From contig JAYQJE010000001.1 in assembly GCA_038142005.1 (NCBI GenBank), positions 1,224,787 to 1,288,786 of the forward strand: DNA of 64,000 bases, given 5' to 3'. The position numbers were made by a program, and so were the translations under genes. This DNA is from SHAN690 sp023262195 (lineage in GTDB: Bacteria > Bacteroidota > Bacteroidia > Flavobacteriales_G > Salibacteraceae). Of the stretch, positions 35,285-46,028 are shown piece by piece. The notes under the pieces are model-generated. The model saw only the letters and a program-made list of their open reading frames with translations. It did not search any database and was not told where the DNA came from. The number at the start of each line of letters is the position of its first letter. The first letter of the stretch is position 1.

Positions 35285-36672
35285 CGATTTTTAAGCGAAA
35301 GAAAATTGTGGTTAAGAGTAAACTGAAAAGCGGCAGGAGTGGAATTCTAAATCGCACCAATGCACCAAAGTTTGGGGTCGATAATCCAATGCCAAATGCG
35401 AATGCCACACAAAACACCAAGCAAAAGGTTAGGAATGCGCTGGAGCGCAAATATTTAAGTGTGGTAAGCGGATTTTTAAAGGTCAGAATCGAAATGGTTA
35501 AGAAAAGCAATATGGTCGTTTCTATTGCCGAAAACAGCATAATTGCACTGTTTACGTTGAGCACCGTAGGACCGTAAAACCCCCAAAATGTAGCTATCGG
35601 GAATTTAGACAATACACCTACGGTATTAGGTTCAATTGTGCCGATATCAAAATTATTACCACCATAATAATCCCTTTTCAAATCTTGCTGCGATACAATT
35701 GCTTTTTCAATGATCTTCTCCGATGAATAATCCTAAAACGGCAGAAAATGTACCGAACAAGGCAGACAAAATGACGATCAAGAAAATGCCAAGTGTGGGT
35801 AAAATAATTACACGAAGTATTGGGTTAGATAGCTTTGTTATCTGGTCATAGAATATCCAAAGTAGCGCACTGGACAGAAAAACTAGGATAATGTATGGCT
35901 TAATAACAGTGATAAGGGTTGCAAAAACTACGATGGAAAAAATCCGCCAAACGATGAGTCGTTTCTTCAGAAAAACCCAGTAGGTGCCAGAGATTAGCAG
36001 CAATAAACTTGCATAGGTTATGGAGTCTTTACTTATGCCACCTCCCCAAAAGAGGACGCTGGGAACAAACAGGGTGCATACACTTAAAATACGAGATGGC
36101 GTAGAATAAAAAGTAGAGATGGTTTTATGAAAATCCCAGGCGGGTAAAAAGAAAAGACAAGCCAACAGTATTGACGTGAGCATATAACTGTTGAGTCCAG
36201 CAAAAGAGAAAACGGTAACAAATTTTGAAACCAAATAGGTGGAATTTGCTGCACATATATACCGATACGGAAATCCGGTATTGGAGTTGAAGTATGAATA
36301 AATCTCAGAAGAATACCCAGAAAAAAGCGCTTCCAAACCTTGACTTGGGTTCTGCAAAATGAGCTTGTTCAGGGCGCTGGCAACTTGAAAATATGCCGTG
36401 GTATCGCCTCCTCCATAATAGAGGAGGTAAACGCCCGTGAACCCCATCACACCTGCAACCTTAGCAAAGAGCCCCCAGCTGAATAACCTTCGATCTTTAT
36501 CCGATGGGATTATAATTGCCATGAAAATTGGAATGATCAGGTAGAATGGAAGTAAAAGAAATTCCCAGATTTCAATTTTCACTAGAGCGAGTTGTTTCGG
36601 TTTAAAAGTTTGTTTTAAGAAATCCAGAAATAAACCAATCCCGGCCAATGGGGCATGATCTATTAGTGTCAA
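35277..36672 (-). CDS. Multi-pass membrane protein of unknown function, frameshifted
   Basis: Two frames (36672-35707 and 35681-35277) form one protein of about 465 residues: the first ends FIGEDH and a shift near 35715 (one extra base, or two lost) continues EKIIEKAIVSQQDLKRDYYGG. At least ten hydrophobic segments; loops include YYGGGDTTAYFQVA, FWGGGISKDSITYA, TVIKPYI and NFGALVRFRIP. The layout matches the protein at 3164-4195, so the two are likely paralogues. The listed start is TTG inside a TATATTTG promoter-like box; GTG 36582 (VKIEIWEFLLLPFY) is a sensible alternative. An RFRIP-type end recalls glycan polymerase-like membrane proteins, an unproven hint. Confidence 0.6.
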
Positions 36673-36704
36673 ATATATTTAGCCTCAATAATCTAATACA
36701 TTTG
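36670..36704. promoter_or_regulatory. Divergent -7 boxes between membrane-protein gene and galE
   Basis: On the plus strand TACATTTG (36697-36704) fits TAnnTTTG and ends 17 bases before the galE ATG. On the minus strand TATATTTG (complement of 36670-36677) fits the same consensus, facing the membrane-protein gene. Two exact matches back to back make a divergent promoter likely; -33 elements are weak. Confidence 0.5.
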
Positions 36705-36721
36705 ACCGCTTATTTCTGGAT

Positions 36722-37773
36722 ATGAAAATATTAATCACAGGCGGGGCAGGTTACATTGGATCTCATACAATAATTGATATTCTTGAGAATACGGAACATG
36801 AGGTTATTTCAATCGATAACTACTCCAATTCTAGTCCAGCTACGTTTGATCGAATTCGGGAAATTACGGGTAAGACCGTTCGGAATTACAATATTGATCT
36901 TACAGATTATAAGTCATTAAGGGATGATTTCTTTGCTAGAGAGTCTGACCTAGATGGAGTGATCCACTTTGCAGCGCTTAAGGCGGTGGGTGAATCGGTT
37001 GAAAAGCCTGTAATGTATTATCATAACAATCTAAATAGCCTGATCAACCTGCTGAAATGCGTGGAGAAATTTGATATTAGGCACTTCATTTTTCTTCCTC
37101 TTGCACCGTATACGGTAATGCAGAAGCTCAGCCGGTAACAGAGAAAACACCTACCCAACAGCCAGAATCTCCTTATGGATATACAAAGCTTGTTGGAGAG
37201 AATATTCTGAATGACTTTTCCAAAACCAAAGAAGGGTTTAACAGCTTATCACTGAGGTATTTCAATCCGGTTGGCGCTCACGAATCGGGTCTCAATGGAG
37301 AATTACCCAAGGGCAGACCGAATAATTTGGTTCCTGTGGTCACTCAATTTGCCGCAGGCTGGTTGAATAATTTATGGGTGCATGGCAATGATTATGAAAC
37401 GCGAGATGGTACGGCCATTCGCGATTACATTCATGTGTCAGATATTGCGCATGCCCACGTATTAGCCATGGAATATTTGAATGAAAACTATGGCCAATTT
37501 CAATACGATGTGTTCAACTTGGGTACGGGTAATGGGGTAACGGTACTCGAAGTGCTCAAGGCTTTTGAGAATAAATCTGGTCTCACACTTGACTATCAAA
37601 TTGGTCCTAGACGCGCGGGTGATGTGGAAATGATTTATGCAGATAATTCCAAAGCAAAAACAATGCTCGAGTGGAATCCGACACGCAGCATTCAAGATGC
37701 AATGGCGTCTGCATGGAAATGGCAAAAACGATTAGACCAAATCAAGCGTGATGATATGGCTCACCACGAATGA
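36722..37773 (+). CDS. galE: UDP-glucose 4-epimerase GalE, frameshifted
   Basis: Interconverts UDP-glucose and UDP-galactose (or the N-acetyl forms). N-terminal TGGAGYIGSHT binds NAD; VIHFAALKAVGES and the family's SSSCTVYGNAEA follow. A missing T in the run 37089-37093 breaks the frame exactly at SSSCTVYG. The next frame continues with ESPYGYTKLVGEN (catalytic Tyr/Lys), RYFNPVGAHESG, DGTAIRDYIHVSD and RAGDVEMIYAD. Repaired length about 350 residues, normal. Its end overlaps convergent rlmH by 32 bases. It probably supplies galactose-type sugars to surface glycans. Confidence 0.94.
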
Positions 37774-38215
37774 TGGTAAAGGCTCGGTAAATCTGCTCGC
37801 AAAGAATAACCCTGACAAGTTGATGACTGAATGTCATTTTTGAGAGGCCCAGTTTGATGTTTGCACGTTCATACATTTCTTCTGAAAAACCATACGCACC
37901 ACCAATAACGAAACACAAATTTTGGCCGCTATAATTGAAATGGTTTTGAAAAAATTCAGCCAGATGTTCACTTGATTTTTGTTTGCCGTGTTCATCGAGT
38001 AGCACTACAAACTCATTGGGCTGAAGTCGTTTCAAAATTGCCTCACCCTCTGTGAGCTTAAGCATTGGTTGTTTCAGTTTGGCGCTATTCTTGACATCTT
38101 GCAGCTCTTCCCATTCAAAATTTATATACCTGCGAATGCGCTGCTCGTACATTTCTATACCTTCCTTCACAAAGTCAATGTTCGTTTTTCCAATAGATAT
38201 TACTCTAATTCGCAT
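37742..38215 (-). CDS. rlmH: 23S rRNA (pseudouridine(1915)-N(3))-methyltransferase RlmH
   Basis: 157 residues, SPOUT fold. Family marks: KTNIDFVKEGIEMYEQRI at the N-terminus, FVVLLDEHGKQKSSEHLA, the SAM-binding knot FVIGGAYGFSEEMYERA and the C-terminal HQLVRVILCEQIYRAFTII with GEPYHH. Methylates N3 of pseudouridine 1915 in helix 69, the same helix that RluD modifies. Complete. Confidence 0.96.
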   Translation of the reverse strand: MRIRVISIGKTNIDFVKEGIEMYEQRIRRYINFEWEELQDVKNSAKLKQPMLKLTEGEAILKRLQPNEFVVLLDEHGKQKSSEHLAEFFQNHFNYSGQNLCFVIGGAYGFSEEMYERANIKLGLSKMTFSHQLVRVILCEQIYRAFTIIRGEPYHHA

Positions 38216-38261
38216 TGTTCCTCTGTTATCTTTGATTGATCATCACTTAAATTCTTCCAAA

Positions 38262-38636
38262 ATGAGAACAGCTGCATTCATTATCCTTTTGATACTTCCA
38301 TTCTCAATCTTAGCACAAGATTACGCCAAACTTGGGCAAGCCTTTACCGATGGAAACACCAGTGCGGTTGGAAAATGGTTGTCGCCACTGGTGGACTTAT
38401 CGTTGGAAGGAAAAACACAATCGCTAGGAAGAGGAGATTGTAAATCAAAGATTCAAGCTTTTTTCAATGAAAATTCTCCGAGATCGTTCACTAAGGTACA
38501 CGAGGGTGTTTCAGGCAATGATGTACATTACATGATTGGTGAATTGTCCACTTCAACTGGTATTTATCGAGTCACCGTTTACCTTCAAAAATCGGGTGAA
38601 GAATTCGAGATAAAGAGCATGGAAATAGATAAATAA
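38262..38636 (+). CDS. DUF4783-family secreted protein
   Basis: 124 residues from ATG 38262: signal peptide AFIILLILPFSILAQ, then a small NTF2-like domain (DGNTSAVGKWLSPLVDLSLEG ... NDVHYMIGELSTSTGIYRVTVYL). I chose this start because the in-frame upstream region to 38052 reads antisense to rlmH. It directly abuts nadC (TAA then ATG). The pairing with nadC is common in Flavobacteria (recalled). Function unknown. Confidence 0.85.
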   Translation: MRTAAFIILLILPFSILAQDYAKLGQAFTDGNTSAVGKWLSPLVDLSLEGKTQSLGRGDCKSKIQAFFNENSPRSFTKVHEGVSGNDVHYMIGELSTSTGIYRVTVYLQKSGEEFEIKSMEIDK

Positions 38637-39482
38637 ATGATCAAAGAACACGTTGCTCGGCTATTGGATGTTGCCGAGATGGAGGATGTAGGGAGTGGAG
38701 ACCACACCAGCCTAGCATGCATAAATGAATCAAACACTTGCAAAGCAACACTCTTGTATAAGGAGTCTGGAATTGCATCAGGCATAGCTGTTGCCCAAGA
38801 AATTCTTTACCAAGTTGATACCAGCTTTAAGATAGAAAAGTTAGTAGATGATGGTTCACCCATCAAGTCTGGGCAAGTGGCCATGAAAATTGAGGGAAAG
38901 ACACAAAAACTACTCACAACAGAGCGCACCTTGCTGAATCTTGTTCAACGAATGAGTGGAGTGGCTACAACAACCAAAAAATATGTTGATGCGATAGCTC
39001 ATACCAATGCCAAGGTTCTGGATACACGCAAAACCACGCCTGGTTTACGATGGTTTGAGAAGCAATCAGTAAAGCACGGTGGAGGAGTGAACCATCGATT
39101 TGGTTTGTACGATATGATTCTGATTAAAGACAATCATATAGATGCGGCAGGGGCGATTGATTCTGCTGTTTCCCAAGCCAAACAATATTGCTTGCAACTT
39201 GGTGAGCCACTGCAGATCGAAGTAGAAGTGAGAAACTTTGATGAGCTAGATGAGGTGCTTGCATGTGAAGGAGTCAACCGGGTAATGCTGGATAATTTTA
39301 CTCCTGAAGACACACGCTCAGCAGTGAAAAAAATCAATGGCAGGTTAGAGGTGGAATCCTCCGGAGGAATTACCCTCGACACAGTGCGTGCTTATGCAGA
39401 AACAGGGGTCGATTATATCTCTGTGGGCGCTTTGACGCATTCGGTTAAATGTTTGGATATAAGTCTAAAAATCACAGAATGA
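38637..39482 (+). CDS. nadC: Nicotinate-nucleotide pyrophosphorylase (carboxylating)
   Basis: 281 residues. Converts quinolinate and PRPP to nicotinate mononucleotide, the last committed step of de novo NAD synthesis. Motifs: EDVGSGDHTS-like start, ERTLLNLVQRMSGVATTT, DTRKTTPGLRWFEKQSVKHGGG, LIKDNH, and ESSGGITLDTVRAYAETGVD. Starts immediately after the DUF4783 gene and its TGA overlaps the next ATG as ATGA. Confidence 0.97.
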   Translation: MIKEHVARLLDVAEMEDVGSGDHTSLACINESNTCKATLLYKESGIASGIAVAQEILYQVDTSFKIEKLVDDGSPIKSGQVAMKIEGKTQKLLTTERTLLNLVQRMSGVATTTKKYVDAIAHTNAKVLDTRKTTPGLRWFEKQSVKHGGGVNHRFGLYDMILIKDNHIDAAGAIDSAVSQAKQYCLQLGEPLQIEVEVRNFDELDEVLACEGVNRVMLDNFTPEDTRSAVKKINGRLEVESSGGITLDTVRAYAETGVDYISVGALTHSVKCLDISLKITE

Positions 39483-42400
39483 TGCGGTATCTATTGGGTG
39501 TTGTCTTGTGCTTTTTTTCGGTTCATGCACTATCTCAAACTACGGATAATTACTGGAAGAATAGAAAACCATTCGATGGATATTGGCAACAAGATGTGGC
39601 TTACAACATCGATGCAACTCTTGATGATGAATCAGATCAAATTCGTGGGATTCTTAAGTTGAAATACACCAACAACAGCCCAAATGAACTGTCTGAGCTA
39701 TACTTCCATCTCTATCAAAATATGTTTGACTCTAACTCTTATGCTTCTAAAATGCGTAATGGTCAGAGAGCCCCTTCATCGGTTACAAGAAATGGAACAG
39801 AGGTTTCAAAGTTGCTTGTGGATGGAGAAAACGTAGAATTCAGCATTGACAATACCATTCTAAAGTGCGTTTTAGACAAACCAGTTCCATCGGGCCAATC
39901 TGTTGAAATAGCAATTGACTTTGTTACAAAATTCGGTGCTAAGCATGGCCGCATGAAACAGTATCAGCAATACGGTCACAAACACTTTAATGTGGTGCAT
40001 TGGTATCCAAGAATTGCAGTGTATGATCGCAAATTTGGCTGGACGAAAGACCAGCATCTCGGTCATGAATTTTATGGAGACTTCGGATCATTCAAAGTCA
40101 ATATTACCTTACCTGAACATTACATTCTTGATGGCGCCGGTGTTTTAACCAATAGGAATGAGGTGCTCCCACCAGATTTGATGGAAAAACTCGACATAAC
40201 TCAGTTTGATGACAAACCTTGGAATCAAGAGCCCTCTACAATTATTGAAGAATCATCACAAACAAAAACTTGGCGGTTTGAAGCTGAGTATGTGCATGAC
40301 TTCGCTTGGACCGCAGATCCAACTTACCGCATTGGCTATGCTAAAGCTAATTTACCTTCTGGAAAGATCGTTGACTGCTACGCGCTGGCTTCAGAGCACC
40401 ATGCAAATGGATGGCAAAATGCTGCGGAGTATGCGGCTAAGGTCATTGAACTTTACTCTCGTGATTTTGGCGAATATGCTTATCCAAAAATGATAGTTGC
40501 CGATGCCAGAGATGGAATGGAATACCCAATGCTGACCCTTGATGGCGGTCGTGATCCATATTATCGTGATCTACTTGCACATGAAATAGGGCACAATTGG
40601 TTTTATGGTATGGTGGGTAACAATGAAACCTACAGAGCCGCACTTGATGAAGGGTTTACTCAATTTCTCACAAGTTGGTGTATGGAGCACTTAGAGGGCG
40701 ATACTATACCGTGGGACACGTATAAATCAGGCAAATATTCTGTTGAACAAAAACGGTCTACAAAAACTGCTCAGGTCTATCAAGGTTTCTACAACTCAAC
40801 AATAACTAGAGGAAGAAGTCCAAACTTGAGTACACACAGTGATAAGTTTCATTCATACGATTACGGACAGGTTTATTACAAAACGGCAACCATACTATAT
40901 AATCTGCAATACGTTTTGGGCGATTCTTTGTTTCTAGCGGCAATGCAGCATTACTTTAATCAATGGAAATTTTGCCACCCTTACATCGATGATTTTCGTT
41001 CCAGTATAATTCAATTTACCGGTGTGGACCTTAATTGGTTTTTTGACCAATGGCTGCATAGCGAAGAGACGTTAGACTATGCTATTACCGGGGTGCAGAG
41101 GCATGGCAAAAACGGGTTCGATATCGATATTGCTCGCAAGGGCGAGATGGAAATGCCGATAGGTTTGACAGTAACGCTTAAAGACAGTACCATCCTTAGA
41201 TACTGGATTCCAATCGATGATTTTAACAAGACAACGGATGCAACAGTACTTCCAAAGTGGATGGGCTGGAACGATTTTAACGACAAGTATACGGTACACG
41301 TGGAAACAGAAAGCAGCATTAAACACGTTAAAATTGATGAGACTGATCGACTTGCTGATGTGTATCAATTGGATAACCAGGTGCCAATGCCAGTAGAAAT
41401 AACAGTCGATAATCTAAGTTATACACGACCAAAGCAGCTTTATCAAATTGAGTGGCACCCAAGTTTATGGTACAATGCTTTTGATGGTTTCAAGGCTGGT
41501 GTTCAGGCAAAGGCGGGCTACTATAATCGTTACCATCAATTTGATGTGGGGCTTTGGTTCAGCACAGGTATAGGTCAGCAAACAAATGCTCTTCCATATC
41601 AAAGGTTTGAGGATGGTTTTAATCGACTGCAGTATCGAGTCGACTATAGTACACCATTCAAAAAGCTCAATGACGATATTGACTTCATTTGGCACACGAG
41701 CTTTATGGATGGATTGGCGAATAACTCCATCGGTTGGCAATTACAATTGAGTGACAGAAAAACCACCGTAAGCCAAACCATCGGGGGCTTGTATCGAACC
41801 AACAGAGCGTCACTCAATTATCTTATTGATCCAAACTATTGGGTAGAAGATCAGTGGAACAACTTTATGGACATTGAAGTTCGTCATGTTTATTCTGCGA
41901 ATCGTAAGAATCGAGGCAGCATTATAGCTCAGGTTCGGTCACCTTTCGTAGGAGCTGACTACCAATATGGATATCTCAATATAGATGCTCAGAATAATTG
42001 GTCGTTGTGGAAACTTCATTGGCGTAATCGGGCATTTATACAATACGGTTTGGGTGACAATTGGGCGCCAGAATCTCAGCTATATGCAGCTGGCGCCAAC
42101 CCAGAAATGATGCAAGAGAATCCTTGGATAAGATCTGCTGGATTTATACCTGCTGGTAGCAACACGATTGGAACAAGTACGGGTTGGTTTCAATCGGGTG
42201 GAGGGCTGAATTTGCGCGGATATAATAACTATTTGCTTCCCGAGACTGATGAAAATGGAAATCTGGTTTTCGCTTACAGAGGACACTCGGGAGCATCTTT
42301 AAATTCAGAACTAGAGTTTGATGGTCTTGTCAAACCATTTCCAAAGTTGAAGCGATATATTGATTTGAATACCTACGCCTTTGCTGATGCAGGAGTGATA

Positions 42401-42613
42401 AATATTAACTCACCAAACGAATCTTTGAGATTTTCAAACCTTCGTGCGGATGCTGGACTTGGGGTTGCGCTCAACGTCAATTCATGGGGAAATTGGTCTG
42501 ATTTGGGAAAGACCACAATTCGTGCGGACTTTCCAATTTGGATGAACAGGCCACCAGCCGACCAGCAGTTCTTCCAATTCAGATGGTTGATTGGGGTTGA
42601 CAGAGCGTTCTAA
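39479..42613 (+). CDS. M1-family metallopeptidase with long C-terminal outer-membrane-like region
   Basis: 1,044 residues from ATG 39479 (ATGA overlap with nadC). Signal peptide to SVHALSQ. The zinc site HEIGHNWFYG begins at about residue 368 with the third ligand in AALDEGFTQF about 23 residues on; GMEYPMLTLDG corresponds to the GAMEN substrate loop. From about residue 660 to the end the chain is strand-rich with barrel-like features (YRFGYNN-type turns such as LRGYNNYLLPE, and a terminal FRWLIGVDRAF with final Phe), which suggests an outer-membrane or surface-anchored peptidase. Complete frame. The substrate is unknown. Confidence 0.9.
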   Translation: MMRYLLGVVLCFFSVHALSQTTDNYWKNRKPFDGYWQQDVAYNIDATLDDESDQIRGILKLKYTNNSPNELSELYFHLYQNMFDSNSYASKMRNGQRAPSSVTRNGTEVSKLLVDGENVEFSIDNTILKCVLDKPVPSGQSVEIAIDFVTKFGAKHGRMKQYQQYGHKHFNVVHWYPRIAVYDRKFGWTKDQHLGHEFYGDFGSFKVNITLPEHYILDGAGVLTNRNEVLPPDLMEKLDITQFDDKPWNQEPSTIIEESSQTKTWRFEAEYVHDFAWTADPTYRIGYAKANLPSGKIVDCYALASEHHANGWQNAAEYAAKVIELYSRDFGEYAYPKMIVADARDGMEYPMLTLDGGRDPYYRDLLAHEIGHNWFYGMVGNNETYRAALDEGFTQFLTSWCMEHLEGDTIPWDTYKSGKYSVEQKRSTKTAQVYQGFYNSTITRGRSPNLSTHSDKFHSYDYGQVYYKTATILYNLQYVLGDSLFLAAMQHYFNQWKFCHPYIDDFRSSIIQFTGVDLNWFFDQWLHSEETLDYAITGVQRHGKNGFDIDIARKGEMEMPIGLTVTLKDSTILRYWIPIDDFNKTTDATVLPKWMGWNDFNDKYTVHVETESSIKHVKIDETDRLADVYQLDNQVPMPVEITVDNLSYTRPKQLYQIEWHPSLWYNAFDGFKAGVQAKAGYYNRYHQFDVGLWFSTGIGQQTNALPYQRFEDGFNRLQYRVDYSTPFKKLNDDIDFIWHTSFMDGLANNSIGWQLQLSDRKTTVSQTIGGLYRTNRASLNYLIDPNYWVEDQWNNFMDIEVRHVYSANRKNRGSIIAQVRSPFVGADYQYGYLNIDAQNNWSLWKLHWRNRAFIQYGLGDNWAPESQLYAAGANPEMMQENPWIRSAGFIPAGSNTIGTSTGWFQSGGGLNLRGYNNYLLPETDENGNLVFAYRGHSGASLNSELEFDGLVKPFPKLKRYIDLNTYAFADAGVININSPNESLRFSNLRADAGLGVALNVNSWGNWSDLGKTTIRADFPIWMNRPPADQQFFQFRWLIGVDRAF

Positions 42614-44013
42614 GAAGCTTGGTCTATTTCTAACGCGATTTTCTCAACCACATCGATCAGCATGAAGTCATCACTCATATCATGGTTTGATTCAATCAAT
42701 GACCTTACATTGGTTGAACCTAAGGCAAATCTCACGAAAGCATGTTCTTCATAAGTGACGGGTTGCCCTATGGCTAATCGCTCGTATTTCGTTTGGTATT
42801 CATGCCCGTTTAAAACCAATCGTTCATATAAGCGCTTCAACTGCTCTGCATCGAAATAGCCATTTTTACCTTTCACTTTAACCGAAAGCAACGAGTTGTT
42901 CGTAAGCTCTTGATCAGGCAACAACTCAAAGCATTCTTTTTCTTCAAGGTAGTTGACTACGCGTCTGTTCCAATTACTTATGGCATAGGTGGCTTCTCGT
43001 TCGGTGTATTTGCTCAAGTTTTCAGACTCGCAAATGGCCGCCTCCCAGCGCAGTGTTAGCCCAATATTTTTTACCTCAGGAAACAAAGCGCGCAGCTCTC
43101 TATATGAAGGTGGTATATCATACTTACTATATATCGTGTCAAAACCTGTCACGATTTCCTTGGATGCTTGGTGCTTATTTATCTCCTGAGCGTATGCCTC
43201 TGGAACAAGTAAAGCTCCACTGAATGGTGGACTCTGGTAAAACTTAGAACCGGTAATCATGAGGAGGCAGTTTTGAGCCAAAAGTTCGTTGAAGAGCTTT
43301 GGTCTAGCCCTCATTTGGCATAAATCTATCACCCACGTAACATCTTTCGGTCCATCATTGATGATGGTTATACTATCTTCTATTCCAGATTTACTGCCAA
43401 TTACAAGATTGACGAGTATCGTGTGTGTTTCCCGATATGTTTCAATGGCTTCGTAAATCTTTCTTTTATGATCTACAATACCTCCATCGGTATCTCTAGC
43501 CGGAAAGAGCATGTGATCAACTTTGATTCCACAACCAATTTCCCCACCCTTTTCTACGTTATCCAATACCTGAGTTTTTTCGGCATGGTAGTGCGCAGTA
43601 TTGGCCAAAATAGAGCCCGTACCCAATTCTTCGGGTCGAGTGATTAAGCTCATTATGGGTTTGTTGGGCTCAATGATCTTTGAGAAAAGTATTGGGTAAT
43701 AGCACAAGTCACTTCCTGAAGGCGCAAAGAAAATATTGAAGTCGGATGTGTTTGAGTTCTGCAGCAATGCTTTCATTCGAAAACGCTGCTTCACACGGAT
43801 GTCTTCGACAGATGCCTCTTCTGACGTGATCATCTTAAATGCGGCCTTAACTCTGGCCTTCACATCCGTGCCTAGTGGTGAGCAAGTGCATGACGCTCTG
43901 GTCAACAGTCCTTCAGCATTTAAAGGATCAAGAAAGTACTTATTAAGTCCATTATCCTTGAGCTCTATGCGTTCATCACCTCCAGATGTTATGGCTTTTT
44001 CAAATTCCGACAT
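42610..44013 (-). CDS. PLP-dependent (fold type I, class V-like) enzyme of unknown function
   Basis: 467 residues from ATG 44013 (MSEFEKAITSGGDERI); an in-frame ATG at 44088 adds 25 unlikely residues. The central region has the order expected for PLP fold type I: VTWVIDLCQMRAR (Asp pairing with the pyridine N), then LLMITGSKFYQSPPFSGALL (Schiff-base Lys). The N-terminal GDERIELKDNGLNKYF and TRASCTCSPLG blocks are distinctive but not a named family to me. Stop overlaps the M1 peptidase stop by four bases. It could be an aminotransferase, a desulfurase-like lyase or a decarboxylase; nothing here decides. Confidence 0.7.
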   Translation of the reverse strand: MSEFEKAITSGGDERIELKDNGLNKYFLDPLNAEGLLTRASCTCSPLGTDVKARVKAAFKMITSEEASVEDIRVKQRFRMKALLQNSNTSDFNIFFAPSGSDLCYYPILFSKIIEPNKPIMSLITRPEELGTGSILANTAHYHAEKTQVLDNVEKGGEIGCGIKVDHMLFPARDTDGGIVDHKRKIYEAIETYRETHTILVNLVIGSKSGIEDSITIINDGPKDVTWVIDLCQMRARPKLFNELLAQNCLLMITGSKFYQSPPFSGALLVPEAYAQEINKHQASKEIVTGFDTIYSKYDIPPSYRELRALFPEVKNIGLTLRWEAAICESENLSKYTEREATYAISNWNRRVVNYLEEKECFELLPDQELTNNSLLSVKVKGKNGYFDAEQLKRLYERLVLNGHEYQTKYERLAIGQPVTYEEHAFVRFALGSTNVRSLIESNHDMSDDFMLIDVVEKIALEIDQAS

Positions 44014-44175
44014 TCGCCTAATTTTTTGCAAATAAACTGACCATTGTGGAAGTAGGTGTATTGAATTAAAAGTTATTCCAACAGACACTAAAAATGGCGG
44101 ATTGGTATCTTAAAGGTTTAACAGGCAATTCCCTTGCAATTAATTGGCATCTTCGATCTGAAATTCACAAATTAA

Positions 44176-46028
44176 ATGTGTGGGATAGCTGGACATATTG
44201 ATTTTGCACAATCTGCTGAACAAGGACAGATAGTGCTTGCAGAGATGTTGCAATCTATTGAGCACCGCGGCCCAGATGCACGAGGTCAGTTCGAAGTAAG
44301 TCCCAGTGTATTCCTTGGTCACAATCGGCTTAGTATCATCGATTTGTCAGATGATTCGAATCAACCGATGATACGTGGAGACTTAGCTTTGATTTTTAAT
44401 GGAGAGATATACAACTACCTCGAAATTCGTGAGGAGCTGATAGGGCAGGGTGTTCAGTTCAAGACTGAATCTGACACCGAGGTAATCATTGAGTCGTACA
44501 AAAAATGGGGGCGTGATTGTGTGAATCGCTTTGTTGGAATGTGGGCATTTGCCATTTGGGATGATGCAAAGCGGGAGCTTTTTGCAGTCGCGACCGTTTC
44601 GGAATTAAACCATTTTACTACATCCATAAAGATGGTGCGTTCTATTTCGCATCCGAGATGAAGGCGCTGAAAAAGAGTAGGTTGTTTCAAAATCGGTACA
44701 ATGAAAGAGTAGTGCTTAAGGCCTTACATCTAGGGCCTTTTGGTGCAGATTCAGAGACTCATTTTGAAGACATCAAATCCTTGGTTAGTGCTCATAACGC
44801 AATATTTAAGGATGGACAGCTAACCACATCTAGATATTGGGATATCGATTTTTCCAATCAATGCACATTGAAGTCTCAAGCCGATCGAATTGAGAAATTC
44901 AAGGAACTTTTTATCGATAGCATTAATCTCCATATGCGCAGCGATGTTGAAGTTGGTGGTTGTTTGAGTGGAGGTCTCGATAGCGGAGCCATTGCCTCAG
45001 TGGTAGGTCAAAAGTACCCCGATGTAAACTTCAGAACCTTCAACATTTTCTATGAAGGTAGCGGAGCAAGTGATGTGGACGAGCGTCCGTGGGTAAATCA
45101 AATCACAGATAAATACCCTACGCTTAAGCCACACTTCCTTTCTCCAACCGATGAGGATCTTATAAATGCTTTCGATCGATTTGCATATCACCAAGATGTG
45201 CCTGTTTCGGGTTCATCCCCACTTTCGGGATACTTCGTGATGAGGTTGGCGGCAGAGCACGGAATTAAAGTATTGCTGAATGGCCAAGGTTCGGATGAGT
45301 ATCTCGCAGGATATATGCATGCATTCTATCGCCTGATTGGCACCAGTTTATCTCGATTCAATATTCCTGAGAGCATATCTAGAATGGCTCATCATTCGAA
45401 GGATCAAGGTTTGGGCGCTAAGGACAAAGTGGCGTTGTTGGCTCGAAGCTTATACTCGTCAATCACGGATGAACAGGGTATGGCCGTTGGGCAATTGAAG
45501 AGGAAGTTTGCCTATCTCTCTTCATCCATAGCACCCTATAGCTTGGTTAACTATCCTAGCTTAGGACAAAGCAGGTTCACAGAATACTTATACCACGCGA
45601 CATTTAGTTCAACACTGCCCACACTGCTGCACTATGAAGATCGAAATTCCATGGCGTTTTCGATTGAGTCTCGGGTTCCATTTTTGGATCACAGGTTGGT
45701 AGAATACGCCTTCTCATTGCCAGATCAGGATAAGATTTATCAAGGAAAAACGAAGTATGTTCTTAGAGAATCTATGCGCGACTTTTTGCCCTCTGCCATT
45801 AAGAACCGAAAGGACAAAAAAGGGTTTGTCACACCTGGAGAAGTGAAGTGGTTGAGAGGGCCCTTGAAGCACCTTACAGAAATTAATCCTGATGGCTTAC
45901 CCATGTTGGATCCAAATAAAACGAGCAAGGTTTTGAATGCTTATAATGCTGGAGATAACAGCAACGCAAAACTGGTTTGGCGGTTAGCTACGCTAAACCA
46001 TTGGATGAAAAACAACGGTTTTATTTAA
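44176..46028 (+). CDS. Glutamine-hydrolysing asparagine-synthase-family amidotransferase, frameshifted
   Basis: About 617 residues after repair. N-terminal MCGIAG supplies the glutaminase Cys2; HNRLSIIDLS, IFNGEIYNYLEIR and SDTEVIIESYKKWG complete that domain. One base is missing near 44589: restored, it reads AVRDRFGIKPFYY, then the synthase domain with the ATP motif GGCLSGGLDSGAIASV and SRVPFLDHRLVEYAF. AsnB itself is one option. In polysaccharide loci the same family amidates uronic acids, and this gene borders such a locus, so a sugar-acid amidase role is possible. Its end overlaps the convergent sulfotransferase by eight bases. Confidence 0.9.
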
